Source: Phytophthora sp. 'mugwort' | Taxonomy: Eukaryota; Oomycota; Peronosporomycetes; Peronosporales; Peronosporaceae | Direction of reading: 5' to 3' | Assembly: GCA_033558025.1 (NCBI GenBank) | Contig: JAUCEF010000016.1 | Coordinates: 3,658,001-3,722,000 of the forward strand | Length of the DNA: 64,000 nt | Part shown: positions 63,577 through 64,000 of the stretch, one piece after another | How the letters are laid out: every line of letters starts with the position of its first letter | How positions within the stretch are numbered: the first letter of the stretch is position 1 | Position numbers and translations under genes: made by a program | Notes under the pieces: generated by a model | Databases searched by the model: none | The model's input: only the letters and a program-made list of their open reading frames with translations | What the model was told of the DNA's origin: nothing

Positions 63577-64000
63577 TTGAGTGAGGTCTAAGAGCTGTAG
63601 ACGTAGTCTAGCTCTCAGTCGTAAAGCTTGCCTGCAAAATCAAAGAGCTTCAACCAACCCAGAAATTGTGTTTTTCTACTGTTATACTTCCACCACTAAG
63701 CGTTCCTAACTTCAAGCTACCCAAACAAGACTGTACTCGTAACAGCCCGCAGATAGCCGATCCACTGCAGACGGAGGACAGCTCGAAGAAAACAAATAGA
63801 ATATATCAAATATACATATTATATCAAATATACATATTTGATATATTGTTTTCGCCGAAAGAATTGCCTGCTGAGTATTAATTTTAGAATAGCTGGAGCA
63901 GAGTTGCAGTCGCACTTCGACCGAAAGCTATTGCGATCTGTTCCCCACTCCTCGTTTAATTAAGCATACACATCGTGATTGCATGGTGTTCGTCGTTCAA
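63577..64000. other. Right end of the window, no gene
   Basis: AT-rich at 63790-63850 with a tandem repeat and palindrome (listed separately). No coding sequence. Confidence 0.5.
63803..63845. repeat. AT-rich tandem repeat and 12-bp-arm palindrome
   Basis: ATATCAAATATACATAT occurs twice in tandem. The second copy is followed by ATTTGATAT, forming arms of 12 bp (63820-63831 and 63834-63845) around AC. It would form a strong cruciform, and may be a short inverted-repeat element or simple sequence. Confidence 0.6.

Noticed and set aside
1..64000. CRISPR arrays, rRNA operons, prokaryote-type operons
   Set aside because: No regularly spaced repeats, no rRNA sequence, and gene structure (introns, initiators, spaced genes) is eukaryotic.

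Overview
The window looks like a chromosomal piece of an oomycete, most likely Phytophthora or a close relative. The main reason is a set of four secreted transglutaminase elicitor genes carrying the Pep-13 motif (VWNQPVxGFxVxE), which is diagnostic for Phytophthora-type GP42/M81 proteins. Supporting signs are compact, mostly intronless genes, initiator elements of the oomycete type (TCATTYY followed by a pyrimidine-rich stretch) 40-100 bases upstream of several start codons, and intergenic DNA full of decayed transposons of families common in Phytophthora.

Layout. 0.2-2.5 kb: elicitor transglutaminase A (minus) with a long Ser/Thr/Gln-rich tail. 2.5-7.4 kb: gene-free DNA, a decayed pogo-like transposase and one copy of a 0.36-kb dispersed repeat. 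7.45-9.16 kb: elicitor transglutaminase B (plus). 9.2-27.8 kb: an accessory block with no intact gene. It holds two Mutator-like (MULE) remnants, a broken SET-domain gene, two hAT remnants, a second dispersed repeat, a Ty3/gypsy gag-protease fragment and a Harbinger-like element with two convergent broken ORFs. 27.85-33.4 kb: a head-to-tail pair of prominin-like five-pass membrane proteins. 34.0-37.5 kb: mitochondrial 2-oxoglutarate dehydrogenase E1 (minus, four exons). 38.4-39.6 kb: a secreted GH5 exo-1,3-beta-glucanase (minus). 40.6-52.6 kb: a second accessory block with a PIF1-like helicase remnant, a hAT remnant, a Ty1/copia pol remnant with a mutated reverse transcriptase site, and a piggyBac-like remnant. 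54.3-58.5 kb: elicitor transglutaminases C and D (plus), a tandem duplication with almost identical promoters and N-termini. 59.7-63.6 kb: a fairly well preserved but broken MULE carrying SWIM and Ulp1 protease domains (minus).

How it fits together. The intact genes form small islands: metabolism (2-OGDH), cell wall (GH5), membrane (prominin-like pair) and secreted host-recognised enzymes (transglutaminases), separated by transposon graveyards. The transglutaminase family is the most informative part. A and B form one subfamily with canonical Pep-13 and an intact putative catalytic Cys. C and D form a second, sequon-rich subfamily with altered Pep-13; C has lost the putative catalytic Cys. 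C and D share about 99% identity over roughly 0.6 kb of promoter plus signal-peptide coding sequence and then diverge abruptly, which suggests gene conversion or selection on expression and secretion signals. A 362-bp insertion in the C promoter, missing at the same place upstream of D, defines a small mobile repeat with further copies in the window.

Everything here comes from reading the sequence and translated ORFs by eye. No alignment or database search was run. Pseudogene borders are approximate.
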